A stretch of 64,000 bases of DNA. It comes from Algibacillus agarilyticus. GTDB taxonomy: Bacteria; Pseudomonadota; Gammaproteobacteria; Enterobacterales; Alteromonadaceae. The position numbers were made by a program, and so were the translations under genes. Shown here piece after piece: positions 53,890 through 63,423 of the stretch. The notes under the pieces are model-generated. The model did no database searches and was not told the origin of the DNA. It was given only the letters and a program-made list of their open reading frames with translations. The stretch spans positions 1 to 64,000 of the forward strand of contig NZ_QMED01000006.1 in NCBI RefSeq assembly GCF_003286125.1, read 5' to 3'. Every line of letters starts with the position of its first letter. Within the stretch, counting starts at the first letter, position 1.

Positions 53890-54831
53890 ATGCACTACAC
53901 ATTTAAACAATTAAACAAAGGTTCGTTTTATTGCATTCAATTTCAAGCAATGGCGAGCCTTTGCGAAGTGTTAGTTGAAACACAAAATGCAGAACTTGTC
54001 TATAAAATAGGTTGTTTAGCCGAAGCAGAAGCGAAGCGTATCGAAGCAAAATTTAGTCGCTATACAAACAACAACGTTTGTTACGCGATTAATAATGCAC
54101 AAGGTAAACCATTAGCGATTGATACCGAAACGGCTAGCTTATTACACTTTGCTGCACAGTGCTATGAAATGTCAGATGGTATGTTTGATGTAACATCTGG
54201 GATATTACGTCGAGCCTGGACTTTTGATGGCTCAAACCGCTTAGCGACTCAAGCCCAAATAAGTACATTGCTGCCATTAGTAGGTTGGCAACAGGTCACC
54301 TTAACCGACCATACCTTGCAAATGCCTACGGGCATGGAAATTGATTTTGGCGGTATCGGTAAAGAATACGCAGTTAATTGTGTCGCACAAATTTGCACAC
54401 AACAAGCGCCCGACATATCGATACTAATTAATTTTGGCGGTGATATTCAAGTAACTCAAGCCAGAAAAAACAAACAAGCTTGGCAAATAGGAATTGAGGA
54501 TCCAACTTTTAAAGCGGATGCTAAAATAAAGGCTAACGCAGCAAGTAAACCGTTAAAGACTGAATTGGCGATAAAACAAATAAATATTCAGCAAGGCGGA
54601 TTGGCCACCAGTGGCGATGCTCGACGTTATCTATTACATAACCATATTCGTTATAGCCACATATTAAATCCGAAAACCGGTTGGCCAATTACAAATGCAC
54701 CACATTCTATTACCGTTGCCACCGCTCATTGTATTCAAGCAGGTTGTTTAGCCACAATGGCGTTATTACAAGGCGAGCACGCCGAAGCTTTTTTAGATGC
54801 GCAAAAGGTTAAATATTGGAGTTACCATTAG
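53890..54831 (+). CDS. apbE: ApbE-family FAD:protein FMN transferase
   Basis: This 313-residue enzyme covalently attaches FMN to Ser/Thr of target proteins. Motifs visible are MSDGMFDVTSG, DFGGIGKEYAVN, NFGGDIQV, GLATSGDARRY and HILNPKTGWPI. No signal peptide or lipobox is seen, unlike many exported ApbE proteins, so it may act in the cytoplasm. No known flavinylation target (Nqr/Rnf or FMN-binding domain) is encoded nearby. Last gene of the TlpA-DUF4266-DUF3570 operon. Confidence 0.9.
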   Translation: MHYTFKQLNKGSFYCIQFQAMASLCEVLVETQNAELVYKIGCLAEAEAKRIEAKFSRYTNNNVCYAINNAQGKPLAIDTETASLLHFAAQCYEMSDGMFDVTSGILRRAWTFDGSNRLATQAQISTLLPLVGWQQVTLTDHTLQMPTGMEIDFGGIGKEYAVNCVAQICTQQAPDISILINFGGDIQVTQARKNKQAWQIGIEDPTFKADAKIKANAASKPLKTELAIKQINIQQGGLATSGDARRYLLHNHIRYSHILNPKTGWPITNAPHSITVATAHCIQAGCLATMALLQGEHAEAFLDAQKVKYWSYH

Positions 54832-54871
54832 ATCAATTCGTCTGCTGTTCCTCCACCTAAAATAGAGGCGA

Positions 54872-56527
54872 TTACAAAATCCCCTTAGGCACAATGCGCC
54901 TTAATTTTACCCGTAACTGTTTTAATTGACTGACCTCACGGTCGGGATTCCAATCGAGTGTTGTATGCCACGCATTTTCAGGTTCTATTTCGACAAGCAT
55001 ACCTTGTTTTACTTGCTGTGTGATCGTGGGGTCTTTGATCACCGCAATGCTTTCCGTATTTAAATTAGCGCTGCGCGGATCAAGATTAAACGTACCAATA
55101 ACGGTAATATTGTCATCTATCACCATTGATTTAGCATGCAAACCAAAAATAGGAGTGGAGTCATCGTTAGCCTCAGCTGTCGATAATAAACTTTGCGCCA
55201 TCACTTTTTGTCGAATCTTTGCATTTGGCTTAAATTCAAAGATTTGAACACCTGTTTTCAATAATGCGGCTCTGTCACGCTGGTAGCCACTAAACGCCTC
55301 TAAATTATCAGTAGACGCTAAACTATTCGTTAAAATATTCACTTCAACACCTTTATTCACCAATTCACTTAATAGCGACTTCCCTAAATCCGAAGTCACT
55401 AAATAAGGTGTTTGAATAAACACTGAGCGTTTAGCCTGCTTGAGCAAAGCAATTAACTTTTCAGTTGAAAGTCCGCCATTACCCAGAAATCGAGACGCTT
55501 TGCTTTTACCCGGTATATCGGATACATACTCAACGTGTTCAACCCAGCGCAGCGTATCTTGAGAAGGTAAGCGCTTTTCTCTATCCAAATTAACTACATG
55601 ATTAATGTCAGTTGAGTTTGAACCGGAACGGGGTTTAAAAATAGCGGGCACTTGATCAATTAACCGGCGAACCTGCGGATCAAAGTTTTTAGGGTCGCAT
55701 ACATATTGGTGCAAAAGCGAGAAATCCACTGGCGTCAATTTGTTATCATCATTCGCTTCAAGGCTATTTTCAGCTTTAACCAACTGAGTAACCGCAACAC
55801 TCAATTCATCCTGCCAAAATAAATCGAATGAAGATTGAACTTGCTTAACGACCCCACCCACCAATAAAACATCACGATCTCTAAAGTTATATTGATGATC
55901 ATAACCAAAATACTCATCAGCTACATTTCGCCCACCAGTTATCGCAACATGTTGGTCCACAATAAAAGCTTTGTTATGCATGCGTTGATTTACATCGGTA
56001 AAACGTGTCGCTAAATTAAATAACTTTTGCGGTAGGTTTTTACCAATATTCAGCATAGGATTATAAATACGAATCGATAAATTAGGATGCGAATCAAGTG
56101 CTAATAACTCGTCACCTTTCGCATCGACCATAATATCATCAACCAGCATACGTACTTTAACACCACGCTTGGCAGCTCTAACTAAATAGTCAGTTGCGAT
56201 CAATCCGACATTATCAGCTGAAAAAATAAAATACTGTATATCAATCGTTCGCTCAGCTTGCTGTGTTAGCCAGGCACGGTTAAGCATAGCTTCGGTGCCT
56301 TCTTCGAGGACTTTAACACCCGTTTTATTTAACATTTGTTGTTTAAACGGCTGTGTGTAATGACTCAATTGCGATGAATTAATGGGTTGAACTTCATTAC
56401 ATTGATCATTATTTGAAGCAACAAAACGGTGCTCTGGTTTTGAACACGAAGTTAAAAGCAACAACGCAAATAGGGGCAGAATAAAAACAGAAAGTAAACG
56501 GGAGTGAGAAACAGAAAAAAACAACAT
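54872..56527 (-). CDS. Phospholipase D/cardiolipin synthase-like lipoprotein
   Basis: 551 residues. The N-terminal hydrophobic segment ends in the lipobox LTSC, predicting an anchored envelope protein. Two HKD motifs are present: HNKAFIVDQHVAITGGRN (first half) and HAKSMVIDDNITVIGTFN (second half), the PLD-superfamily catalytic pair. Related proteins are annotated as cardiolipin synthase C-like or phosphatidylserine/phospholipase D family. Convergent with apbE, 40 bp apart. Substrate unproven. Confidence 0.87.
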   Translation of the reverse strand: MLFFSVSHSRLLSVFILPLFALLLLTSCSKPEHRFVASNNDQCNEVQPINSSQLSHYTQPFKQQMLNKTGVKVLEEGTEAMLNRAWLTQQAERTIDIQYFIFSADNVGLIATDYLVRAAKRGVKVRMLVDDIMVDAKGDELLALDSHPNLSIRIYNPMLNIGKNLPQKLFNLATRFTDVNQRMHNKAFIVDQHVAITGGRNVADEYFGYDHQYNFRDRDVLLVGGVVKQVQSSFDLFWQDELSVAVTQLVKAENSLEANDDNKLTPVDFSLLHQYVCDPKNFDPQVRRLIDQVPAIFKPRSGSNSTDINHVVNLDREKRLPSQDTLRWVEHVEYVSDIPGKSKASRFLGNGGLSTEKLIALLKQAKRSVFIQTPYLVTSDLGKSLLSELVNKGVEVNILTNSLASTDNLEAFSGYQRDRAALLKTGVQIFEFKPNAKIRQKVMAQSLLSTAEANDDSTPIFGLHAKSMVIDDNITVIGTFNLDPRSANLNTESIAVIKDPTITQQVKQGMLVEIEPENAWHTTLDWNPDREVSQLKQLRVKLRRIVPKGIL

Positions 56528-56674
56528 GATTAAAATACGATTTAACGAGCTATTAAAGATAATAGCTCAAGTATACTAAAGTAAACCTAAGTGGCTAGTC
56601 TCTTTACCGCTTAGGTTTTACTTTAAGGTGCATAGGCAAATAGGTCTGTAATGATCGCGCACTTTTAAATAACC

Positions 56675-57832
56675 TTAGTTAAAAAAAGTATCACCAAAAC
56701 TCACATCAAAATCAGCACACCAGACACTAATACCATTTAAGGTATCTAATACAGCCGGGCTTGATAGTTTGATGGTATACGTTTCTTGGGTAAATGTTTG
56801 GCCATTAATTTGCGGGCTAATGCTAAATCCGCCAACAAAGCTGGTGTTATCGGTGCCATAGATAAACACTTCAGGTCCACCGCCATCGTAATTAAAGTTG
56901 GCGATTTCGATAGTACAATTATCAACAATACTCACATCACCACTGACATCATGTGCCAACATACTTAACGTACGGCTTATACCCACTTTAGGATGATCAT
57001 TGCCATCACAAGTCAATCCGGTTTCTACCGGTGTTGTCGATTGACTTACAAAGGCAATAATATCGTTCAAATCGGTATTATTTAAACGTTCCTCACTCCA
57101 AAATGGCATGCGTCCACCACTAAGCCCGGTAAAAAATTGGCTCGAGGTTGATCCTGATGTTCTCACTTTATTGGCAATAAAAGCAGGATCTAAATCACGC
57201 TCGGTGATCTTAAACGCATGATCTCCCCCTAAACCGTTTACACCGTGGCAATTAGCACAGGTTTTGTTAAACAGCGTTTTTCCTCGATCGCTATCCGCAT
57301 TTTCAAATGATGCAAGCGGTGAGATTTGAGTAAAAGTGACTTTATTAGCCGCCACTGTTTTATCACTTTCTTGCGTTAAATAAGCTTGTAGATTAAGCCA
57401 ATCATCATTTGATTCTTGCCATGTGGGCGCTTTCATCCAATCAGTTAAGCAAATATTAACGGCGTCTAACAATTCAGTACGACTGTCAGCTAAAAATGAA
57501 GCGCGTTCAACCGCATTAAATAAAGGGCTAGCGGGTCGTTTTAAACCATCAACGGTTGATGCTTGTTCATTATTTTCAGTGATTGCATGGCAAGTTAAGC
57601 AACTAAAACTATTGCCATTATTATGAGGCTGTTGAAAGACCATTAATCCTTTTGCTGGATCACCTAAAGCTGGCGGCATAGTGTCGCTTGGCGTTTCAAT
57701 CGGGGCTTCAGTTAGCGTGTCGTTTACATTAGCATTATTATCCGCAACGGGTGTTGGCGCATTGCCAGAGCCACCACAACCAACTAACAAAAGACCAATG
57801 AGTAAAGTAAAAAAGTAAGCTATTTTGTTCAT
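56675..57832 (-). CDS. Di-heme cytochrome c lipoprotein with C-terminal DM13 domain
   Basis: About 385 residues. Lipobox LVGC follows a signal segment beginning at the ATG at 57832. Two c-type heme sites, CLTCH and CANCH, define two cytochrome c domains. The C-terminal 110 residues (ISRTLSMLAHDVSGDVSIVDNCTIEIANFNYDGGGPEVFIYG..., then GISVWCADFDVSFG) are a DM13 domain with its conserved Cys. DM13 is a predicted redox domain. The protein is probably an envelope electron carrier. A longer frame reaches 57883. Confidence 0.85.
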   Translation of the reverse strand: MNKIAYFFTLLIGLLLVGCGGSGNAPTPVADNNANVNDTLTEAPIETPSDTMPPALGDPAKGLMVFQQPHNNGNSFSCLTCHAITENNEQASTVDGLKRPASPLFNAVERASFLADSRTELLDAVNICLTDWMKAPTWQESNDDWLNLQAYLTQESDKTVAANKVTFTQISPLASFENADSDRGKTLFNKTCANCHGVNGLGGDHAFKITERDLDPAFIANKVRTSGSTSSQFFTGLSGGRMPFWSEERLNNTDLNDIIAFVSQSTTPVETGLTCDGNDHPKVGISRTLSMLAHDVSGDVSIVDNCTIEIANFNYDGGGPEVFIYGTDNTSFVGGFSISPQINGQTFTQETYTIKLSSPAVLDTLNGISVWCADFDVSFGDTFFN

Positions 57833-57919
57833 ATCTAAATTCTTATATTTATTGCGTCTGAATAATAGACAGGCCAAAAACAAGAATCATTTCAATTTTA
57901 TAAATTAAATACTCAATAA

Positions 57920-59290
57920 TTAAATAACTCGTGAAAAACGCTGTTGATTAATATGTTGCTGCATATAGGCATCAAAACTCATTGCAATGTTACGTACAAG
58001 TAATCGTGCTTGTGCTTTTATTTCAATCGCTTGCGCTGTGTTCAACATCAATTCGTCATCAATAAAGGTCGTTAACGACTTTTGCTCTGCGATAAAGTAA
58101 GCATCAAAATCAATACCATATGTCTTACTAATGCGTTGCTTATCCACGTATAAATTGCACATAATAGATTTAATAACATCGCCTCTGATCACATCATCCA
58201 AGGTTAACATCAATCCTTTTTCAAGCGCGTGCTCATGTTCATCTATCGCTTGATAATATGCTTTAAGATCTTTTTTGTTTTGGCTGTAACTTTGCCCTAT
58301 TGCACTAATTGAAGAGACGCCTAAACCCAGTAAATCACACTCAGCGGACGTCGTATAACCTTGAAAATTTCGGTGTAAATGGCCAGATCTTTGGGCGATG
58401 GCAAGTTCGTCATCTGGCTTAGCAAAATGATCCATACCAATTAACTCGTAACCATAGGCGGTTAAGGTTTCAATCGCCTGCTGCATCAAAGCAAATTTTA
58501 ATTCACTGCTAGGCAGCCATTCATCTTTCAATTTGCGCTGAGCCGCAAAACGTTGTGGTAAATGGGCATAGCTAAATAATGAAATACGGTCTACATCCAT
58601 CCCCTTCACCGCCGCTAATGTGTTAGCAAAGGTTTGTGAGGTTTGATGGGGTAAACCATAAATAAGATCCACATTAACCGATTTCATGCCAACTTGTTTA
58701 GCTCGTTGTATCAATTGAGCTACAAACTCGGTTGATTGAGTACGGTTTATGGCCGTTTGGACTTTTTCATCGATATCTTGCACACCAATACTTAAGCGGT
58801 TAAAACCAAGAGAGGCCAGTTGATTAATATAATCCAGTTCAATTTCTCGGGGATCGATCTCAATACTCATTTCCAGCTGCAAATTAAAATCAAACTCTTG
58901 TTTTAAAACGGTTATTAAACGCGTCATTTGTTCTATTGTTAAAAAACTAGGTGTTCCCCCACCTAAATGTAACTGCTTTATTTTATAACTCGAAAACAAA
59001 GGCGCTTGAGCGCTGATTTCACGAATAAGGTAATCAATATATTGATCGGCTTTGTGACGATGACGCGTAACGATTTTATTACAGCCGCAGTAATAACAAA
59101 GACTATGACAAAATGGAATATGCAAATATAACGATAAATCGGTTGTATTTGAGCCACCAACAGCGGCCAACAAATCAAGTTGTTGAAAATCAGAATGAAA
59201 CTCTAACGCGGTAGGATAAGAGGTATAACGCGGGCCACTGGTATTATATTTTTTTAATAATTCGGGGGCAAAAATGCTCTGCGTCAACAT
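57920..59290 (-). CDS. hemN: Oxygen-independent coproporphyrinogen III oxidase HemN
   Basis: About 456 residues. This radical-SAM enzyme decarboxylates coproporphyrinogen III for haem synthesis without oxygen. The cluster motif CxxxCxxC lies in IPFCHSLCYYCGCNK; GGGTPSFLTIEQM and GLPHQTSQTF follow. I start at the ATG at 59290, preceded by AAGGA. An FNR-like site at 59355 fits anaerobic control. It is 79 bp downstream of moaE's end, on the same strand. Confidence 0.93.
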   Translation of the reverse strand: MLTQSIFAPELLKKYNTSGPRYTSYPTALEFHSDFQQLDLLAAVGGSNTTDLSLYLHIPFCHSLCYYCGCNKIVTRHRHKADQYIDYLIREISAQAPLFSSYKIKQLHLGGGTPSFLTIEQMTRLITVLKQEFDFNLQLEMSIEIDPREIELDYINQLASLGFNRLSIGVQDIDEKVQTAINRTQSTEFVAQLIQRAKQVGMKSVNVDLIYGLPHQTSQTFANTLAAVKGMDVDRISLFSYAHLPQRFAAQRKLKDEWLPSSELKFALMQQAIETLTAYGYELIGMDHFAKPDDELAIAQRSGHLHRNFQGYTTSAECDLLGLGVSSISAIGQSYSQNKKDLKAYYQAIDEHEHALEKGLMLTLDDVIRGDVIKSIMCNLYVDKQRISKTYGIDFDAYFIAEQKSLTTFIDDELMLNTAQAIEIKAQARLLVRNIAMSFDAYMQQHINQQRFSRVI

Positions 59291-59354
59291 GTTAAATCCT
59301 TTGTTTTTACGGCCTAATAAACAGGGCATTATAAACAAGCAAAGAATTTAAATG

Positions 59355-59368
59355 TTGATCAAGCGCAA
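59355..59368 (-). promoter_or_regulatory. Possible FNR-type site upstream of hemN
   Basis: On the minus strand TTGCGCTTGATCAA matches 8 of 10 positions of the FNR consensus TTGAT-N4-ATCAA, 65 bp before hemN. FNR control of hemN is known in other bacteria. Confidence 0.45.
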
Positions 59369-59416
59369 AGGTAGGTTAATGAACCTAATCGAAACAAATG
59401 TCAACAAAGAATAGGG

Positions 59417-59866
59417 TTACAACCAACGCTGTGCGCTAATCGTGTCTTTGTTATTAGCGTCAACCCAATGTTCATCGCCTTTTTCCGTTTCTTCTTTTTT
59501 CCAAAAAGGCGCTTGGGTTTTCAAAATATCCATTAAAAATTGCGCCGCGGCAAAGGCATCTTCGCGGTGCTGACTACTAACGGCAACAAATACAATTTGT
59601 TCATTTAGCGTTAAACGCCCGACTCTGTGTATCAATCGCACCCGATCTAAACTCCAACGAGATCGGGCTTGCTGCACAATATCTTGCAGTACTTGCTCTG
59701 TCATCGCGGGGTAGTGTTCTAATGTAAGCGCATTCACTTTTTTATTTTGATTAAAATCTCGCACCAAACCCACAAAAAAAACAACGGCACCGGCCTTAGT
59801 ATTACCGCGAGTCATTGCGGCATATTCTTCAGCAACACAAAAATCAGACTCTTGAACTTTTATCAT
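59417..59866 (-). CDS. moaE: Molybdopterin synthase catalytic subunit MoaE
   Basis: This 149-residue subunit transfers sulfur from MoaD thiocarboxylate to cyclic pyranopterin phosphate. GAVVFFVGLVRDFN, LEHYPAMTEQVL, RVGRLTLNEQIVFVAVSSQHREDAF and the catalytic-Lys segment APFWKKEE are seen. The ATG directly follows the moaD stop (TAAATG). Last gene of the Moco operon. Confidence 0.93.
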   Translation of the reverse strand: MIKVQESDFCVAEEYAAMTRGNTKAGAVVFFVGLVRDFNQNKKVNALTLEHYPAMTEQVLQDIVQQARSRWSLDRVRLIHRVGRLTLNEQIVFVAVSSQHREDAFAAAQFLMDILKTQAPFWKKEETEKGDEHWVDANNKDTISAQRWL

Positions 59867-60115
59867 TTACCCACCTGTAACCGGCGGAAAAAATGCAACT
59901 TCGTCACTGTCACATAGCTTTTCATCATCTTGTACCATGGTTTGGTTAACCGCACATAATACTTTGCCATTAGAAAAAGCCTGTTGCCATGAATCCCCCT
60001 TTGACATTAAAAAAGCTTTCAAGTCTGCAACCGTCGCGCTTTCATCGTGCGGTACTTCTGTGCCTGCACTGCCGAGTGTTTCACGTAATTGCGCAAAAAA
60101 TAAAACTCTGATCAT
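59867..60115 (-). CDS. moaD: Molybdopterin synthase sulfur carrier subunit MoaD
   Basis: This 82-residue ubiquitin-like protein ends in the required Gly-Gly (FPPVTGG), the site of thiocarboxylate formation. RVLFFAQLRETLG and EVAFFPPV are typical. It lies between moaC (9 bp gap) and moaE. Confidence 0.93.
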   Translation of the reverse strand: MIRVLFFAQLRETLGSAGTEVPHDESATVADLKAFLMSKGDSWQQAFSNGKVLCAVNQTMVQDDEKLCDSDEVAFFPPVTGG

Positions 60116-60124
60116 GTTGTTATC

Positions 60125-60604
60125 CTATGAGTTTGCTTGCCAGTGGCCCGTTTTGCCACCTTCTTTAGTTAATACACGTGTACCGGTAATAACCATTGCA
60201 GGATCAACCGCTTTACACATATCAAACAAGGTTAAAGCGGCAACGGATGCGGCCGTTAATGCTTCCATCTCGACCCCCGTTTGACCGGTTAATTTACAAG
60301 TACTGATGATCCGTATGCGCTGGTTATCGGCATCTACTTCAAAGTCAACTTGCACTTTACTCAGCATTAAGGGGTGGCATAACGGGATCAGCATTGACGT
60401 TTGCTTAGCCGCTTGTATGCCTGCAATGCGTGCAGTGGCAAATACATCCCCTTTGTGATGACCGCCCGAGACAATTAATGCCAATGTTTCAGCTGACATT
60501 TCTATAAATGATTCCGCACTTGCGACACGTTTACTTTGTTGCTTATCCGAAACATCAACCATATTCGCTTCGCCACTTTGGTTAACGTGAGAAAATGAAC
60601 TCAT
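60125..60604 (-). CDS. moaC: Cyclic pyranopterin monophosphate synthase MoaC
   Basis: This 159-residue enzyme converts the MoaA product to c[40 protein letters not shown] (LCHPL) and the [25 protein letters not shown] segment are family signatures. moaA is not in this window. GAGG precedes the ATG. Sits one base after moaB. Confidence 0.95.
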   Translation of the reverse strand: MSSFSHVNQSGEANMVDVSDKQQSKRVASAESFIEMSAETLALIVSGGHHKGDVFATARIAGIQAAKQTSMLIPLCHPLMLSKVQVDFEVDADNQRIRIISTCKLTGQTGVEMEALTAASVAALTLFDMCKAVDPAMVITGTRVLTKEGGKTGHWQANS

Positions 60605-60605
60605 A

Positions 60606-61148
60606 TTAACCTCGACTCTTACAGGCTACAGCGTCAGACTTTTTAAGTTGCGCAACAAAATTACACGGTCCTTGCTTAGCATCTAACTGGGGTTGAATAA
60701 TAGATTGCCAGCCTGTTTTGCATGCATTAGTTGAACCGGGCAAACAAAATAACACCGTACCATTAGCTAAACCCGCGACGGCACGTGATTGAATAGTAGA
60801 CGTGCCAATTTCATTAAATGAAATTTGCCTAAACAACTCACCAAAGCCATCGATTGATTTATCAAATAATGGCGCAACCGCTTCTGGTGTTGAGTCTCTT
60901 CCTGAAAACCCAGTGCCGCCGGTTACAACAACAGCTTGAATATGTTCAGATGCGATCCAATTAGATAATGCAGCACGCATTTGATAAATATCATCAATGA
61001 CAATTTTTTTATCTGCGAGCACATGTCCGGCTTCAGTTAAAGCACTCACCAGATATTGACCTGATGTGTCAGTCTCTTCGGTACGCGTATCCGATACGGT
61101 TAATACCGCCATGTTTAAAGGTACAAATTGCTTTACGGCTTTACTCAT
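60606..61148 (-). CDS. moaB: Molybdenum cofactor adenylyltransferase-like protein MoaB
   Basis: This 180-residue MogA/MoaB-family protein has [39 protein letters not shown] and [14 protein letters not shown]. The family adenylates molybdopterin or supports cofactor assembly. It lies 34 bp after mobA and directly ahead of moaC. Confidence 0.9.
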   Translation of the reverse strand: MSKAVKQFVPLNMAVLTVSDTRTEETDTSGQYLVSALTEAGHVLADKKIVIDDIYQMRAALSNWIASEHIQAVVVTGGTGFSGRDSTPEAVAPLFDKSIDGFGELFRQISFNEIGTSTIQSRAVAGLANGTVLFCLPGSTNACKTGWQSIIQPQLDAKQGPCNFVAQLKKSDAVACKSRG

Positions 61149-61182
61149 TTTTTTCTCTTTTTTTCCTAATTATGTATAGGGC

Positions 61183-61743
61183 TTAAATTCGTCCAATAGC
61201 TTGCCGCCATTGTTCAGGCGTATTGGTACTGATCAATTTTTCTGGATATTCGGTATCAAGCGTTTTGGCTTGTATGTGTTTTAAAAAAGCCCGAATTGAA
61301 TTGTTAGTTTGCGATGCGAACACTTGAGCTAAATGACTGGCATATTCGGGTTGATTAATTAATGCTAACGGCAACATCTGCTCTTGAAAATAAACAGGCT
61401 CTTGTTTTAATTCCGCTTCGTTTAACAACGCATGGATCAAATCAACATTCAGCAACGGCATATCAACGGGCACAAACAAAAGAAGTTCATTATGCTCACA
61501 CGCTTTAAGTCCAGCATGAATACCAGCTAACGGCCCTTGATGTACATACTCATCATTTAAAAAGCCCGTTTTATTTCGATTCACCAAAATGGTTTCAGCG
61601 CCAGCTTGCCTGACTATTGAAGTCATCAATTCAAGTAGCGTTTGACTGGGCTCACCATGGCGACGAGGTAAGCGTAAATCAGCCTTATCTTGCTCCATCC
61701 GGCTTGACCGACCGCCAGCTAAAATAACCGCAGTAAACTTCAT
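61183..61743 (-). CDS. mobA: Molybdenum cofactor guanylyltransferase MobA
   Basis: This 186-residue nucleotidyltransferase adds GMP to Moco, making MGD for DMSO-reductase-family enzymes. The N-terminal LAGGRSSRMEQDKADL is the GTP-binding signature, with the central VPVDMPLLNVDLI. GGAGG lies five bases before the ATG. Follows moeA by 14 bp. Confidence 0.93.
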   Translation of the reverse strand: MKFTAVILAGGRSSRMEQDKADLRLPRRHGEPSQTLLELMTSIVRQAGAETILVNRNKTGFLNDEYVHQGPLAGIHAGLKACEHNELLLFVPVDMPLLNVDLIHALLNEAELKQEPVYFQEQMLPLALINQPEYASHLAQVFASQTNNSIRAFLKHIQAKTLDTEYPEKLISTNTPEQWRQAIGRI

Positions 61744-61757
61744 AAAACCTCCGAAAA

Positions 61758-63014
61758 CTAACTTATGTATTTATCGAATGGTAAAATATCAACTACGGCA
61801 CCGGCTTCAACATGGCCTTGGTCTTGTGCTAACAAGATATAACAATTCGCTTGGCAAATAGACGTTAACATACCCGAACCTTGTGCGCCGGTACTGGTGA
61901 CTTCAATTTCACCTTGCGCGTTAACAGTGTAATTACCGCGTTGATAATCCATCCGCCCTGGACGTTTTTTAAGTTTAGTTTGAGTTTTGGCTGCTAGGGT
62001 AATTTGTGCTGATTTTTTTTCGCCCATCAATGTTAATAACGCTGGAAAAACTAACTGATGACACGTGACAAATGAAGATACAGGGTTACCTGGCAATCCA
62101 AAAAATAAAGTTGGCTCGGTTCGAGTTGCACTTTGTATTTGACCAAATGCAAAGGGTTTACCCGGTTTTATGGCGAGTTTCCAAAAGTTTACTTGACCAA
62201 TTTCATCTAACACGGTTTTAGTAAAATCAGCTTCGCCAACCGATACACCGCCACTAGTAATTAAGACATCCACTTTTTCTGCTGCGTTTGTTAATGTAGT
62301 TCGTAATAAATCAATATCATCCGCTAGGCAGCCAAAATCAATAATTTTGACATCAAGCCGTTGCATTAAGGCGACTAAAAAATAGCGGTTAGAATCATAA
62401 ATTTGACCCGCTTTTAGTGGTTGCCCCAGTGCAATGAGTTCATCACCCGTCGAAAAAATACCAACGGTGATATTACGTTTAACTTGCAGCTTGGCGATGC
62501 CTAATGATGCAAGCAAGCCTAAATGCCCCGGTTGAATTCGTGTACCCGCACTCAACACAACTTGCGAAATGGCGATATCTTCACCTGCATAACGCACATT
62601 AGCCCCCTTGTTAGGTACGGCTAATAATTTGATACCTGCAGGTTCAACCATTACATTTTCTTGCATTTGAACGGTGTCAGCACCTTGTGGTAAAGGCGCG
62701 CCTGTCATAATACGAACACATTCACCCGGCTTTAATTCATCACTAAAATAATCGCCTGCAAAGACTTTACCCACTAACGTTAAATGCGTGAATTCATCAA
62801 GTCTTTCACTTGAAAACGCATAGCCATCCATTGCTGAATTATCAAAATGAGGGACCGCCATCGGCGAGATAACCGATTGTGCTAATACGCGATTTAACGC
62901 GCCCGATAACTCGACACATTCCGTTGTCGTTACACTTGAGATCGTATTTAACATTTGTGCCATTGCATCAGCAACGGGCATTAAGCCAGGGGCATCGCAG
63001 CAAGTCACCGCCAT
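61758..63014 (-). CDS. moeA: Molybdopterin molybdenumtransferase MoeA
   Basis: About 418 residues. It inserts molybdate into adenylylated molybdopterin. Landmarks are VPHFDNSAMDGYAF, GVRIMTGAPLP-like ECVRIMTGAPLPQGADTV, the GIFSTGDEL motif, ITSGGVSVGEADFTK and FGLPGNPVSSFVT. I start at the ATG at 63014 after TTAGGA; a longer frame reaches 63053. First gene of moeA-mobA-moaB-moaC-moaD-moaE. Confidence 0.94.
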   Translation of the reverse strand: MAVTCCDAPGLMPVADAMAQMLNTISSVTTTECVELSGALNRVLAQSVISPMAVPHFDNSAMDGYAFSSERLDEFTHLTLVGKVFAGDYFSDELKPGECVRIMTGAPLPQGADTVQMQENVMVEPAGIKLLAVPNKGANVRYAGEDIAISQVVLSAGTRIQPGHLGLLASLGIAKLQVKRNITVGIFSTGDELIALGQPLKAGQIYDSNRYFLVALMQRLDVKIIDFGCLADDIDLLRTTLTNAAEKVDVLITSGGVSVGEADFTKTVLDEIGQVNFWKLAIKPGKPFAFGQIQSATRTEPTLFFGLPGNPVSSFVTCHQLVFPALLTLMGEKKSAQITLAAKTQTKLKKRPGRMDYQRGNYTVNAQGEIEVTSTGAQGSGMLTSICQANCYILLAQDQGHVEAGAVVDILPFDKYIS

Positions 63015-63223
63015 GAAAATATTCCTAAAAAACAATTTGGTTAAGCTTAACATAATTTATAAGCGGCAAAATCTGCTGTTACGCTATATCTGACAACATT
63101 ATGATATAACTCAAATTTTCATGTGGTGAATAAGGTTTTATCCGTTTGTTTATTGGTTTTGTTTTATCGCTTTACTTAAACCCCAAATAATGACAAAACA
63201 CGGCAGGTGAATGCTGGACAAAC

Positions 63224-63255
63224 AAATAAGGCTCATCAATTGATGAGCCTTATTT
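63224..63255. terminator. 32-bp perfect palindrome, bidirectional terminator
   Basis: AAATAAGGCTCATCAA and its exact complement form a 16-bp arm palindrome with T-rich flanks on both strands, between the MFS gene and moeA. It ends the MFS transcript. The rest of 63015-63423 shows no gene. Confidence 0.85.
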
Positions 63256-63278
63256 TATACCCAAGCCACTTGGGTATA
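63256..63278. repeat. TATACCCAAG/CTTGGGTATA hairpin
   Basis: A perfect 10-bp stem with a 3-nt loop (CCA) abuts the 32-bp palindrome. It shares its arm with the hairpin below thiF and the wide inverted repeat at 7097-7156. Confidence 0.6.
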
Positions 63279-63423
63279 GTCAAAGCGATCGGGTTTTAGG
63301 GGAAGCAGTCAAGCTTCGAGACCCCATGAGCATATGCTCTATTATGTGATTGGGGCGAGTAAGCGCTGACAATGAACCATAAAACCTGAGCGAGAAGACT
63401 ATATAAACGTTATCTAATAAAAA

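Noticed and set aside
63082-63110. Possible ModE operator before moeA (CGCTATAT...ATATAAC)
   Set aside because: The half sites are too far apart, and the nearer right half matches poorly; not enough support.
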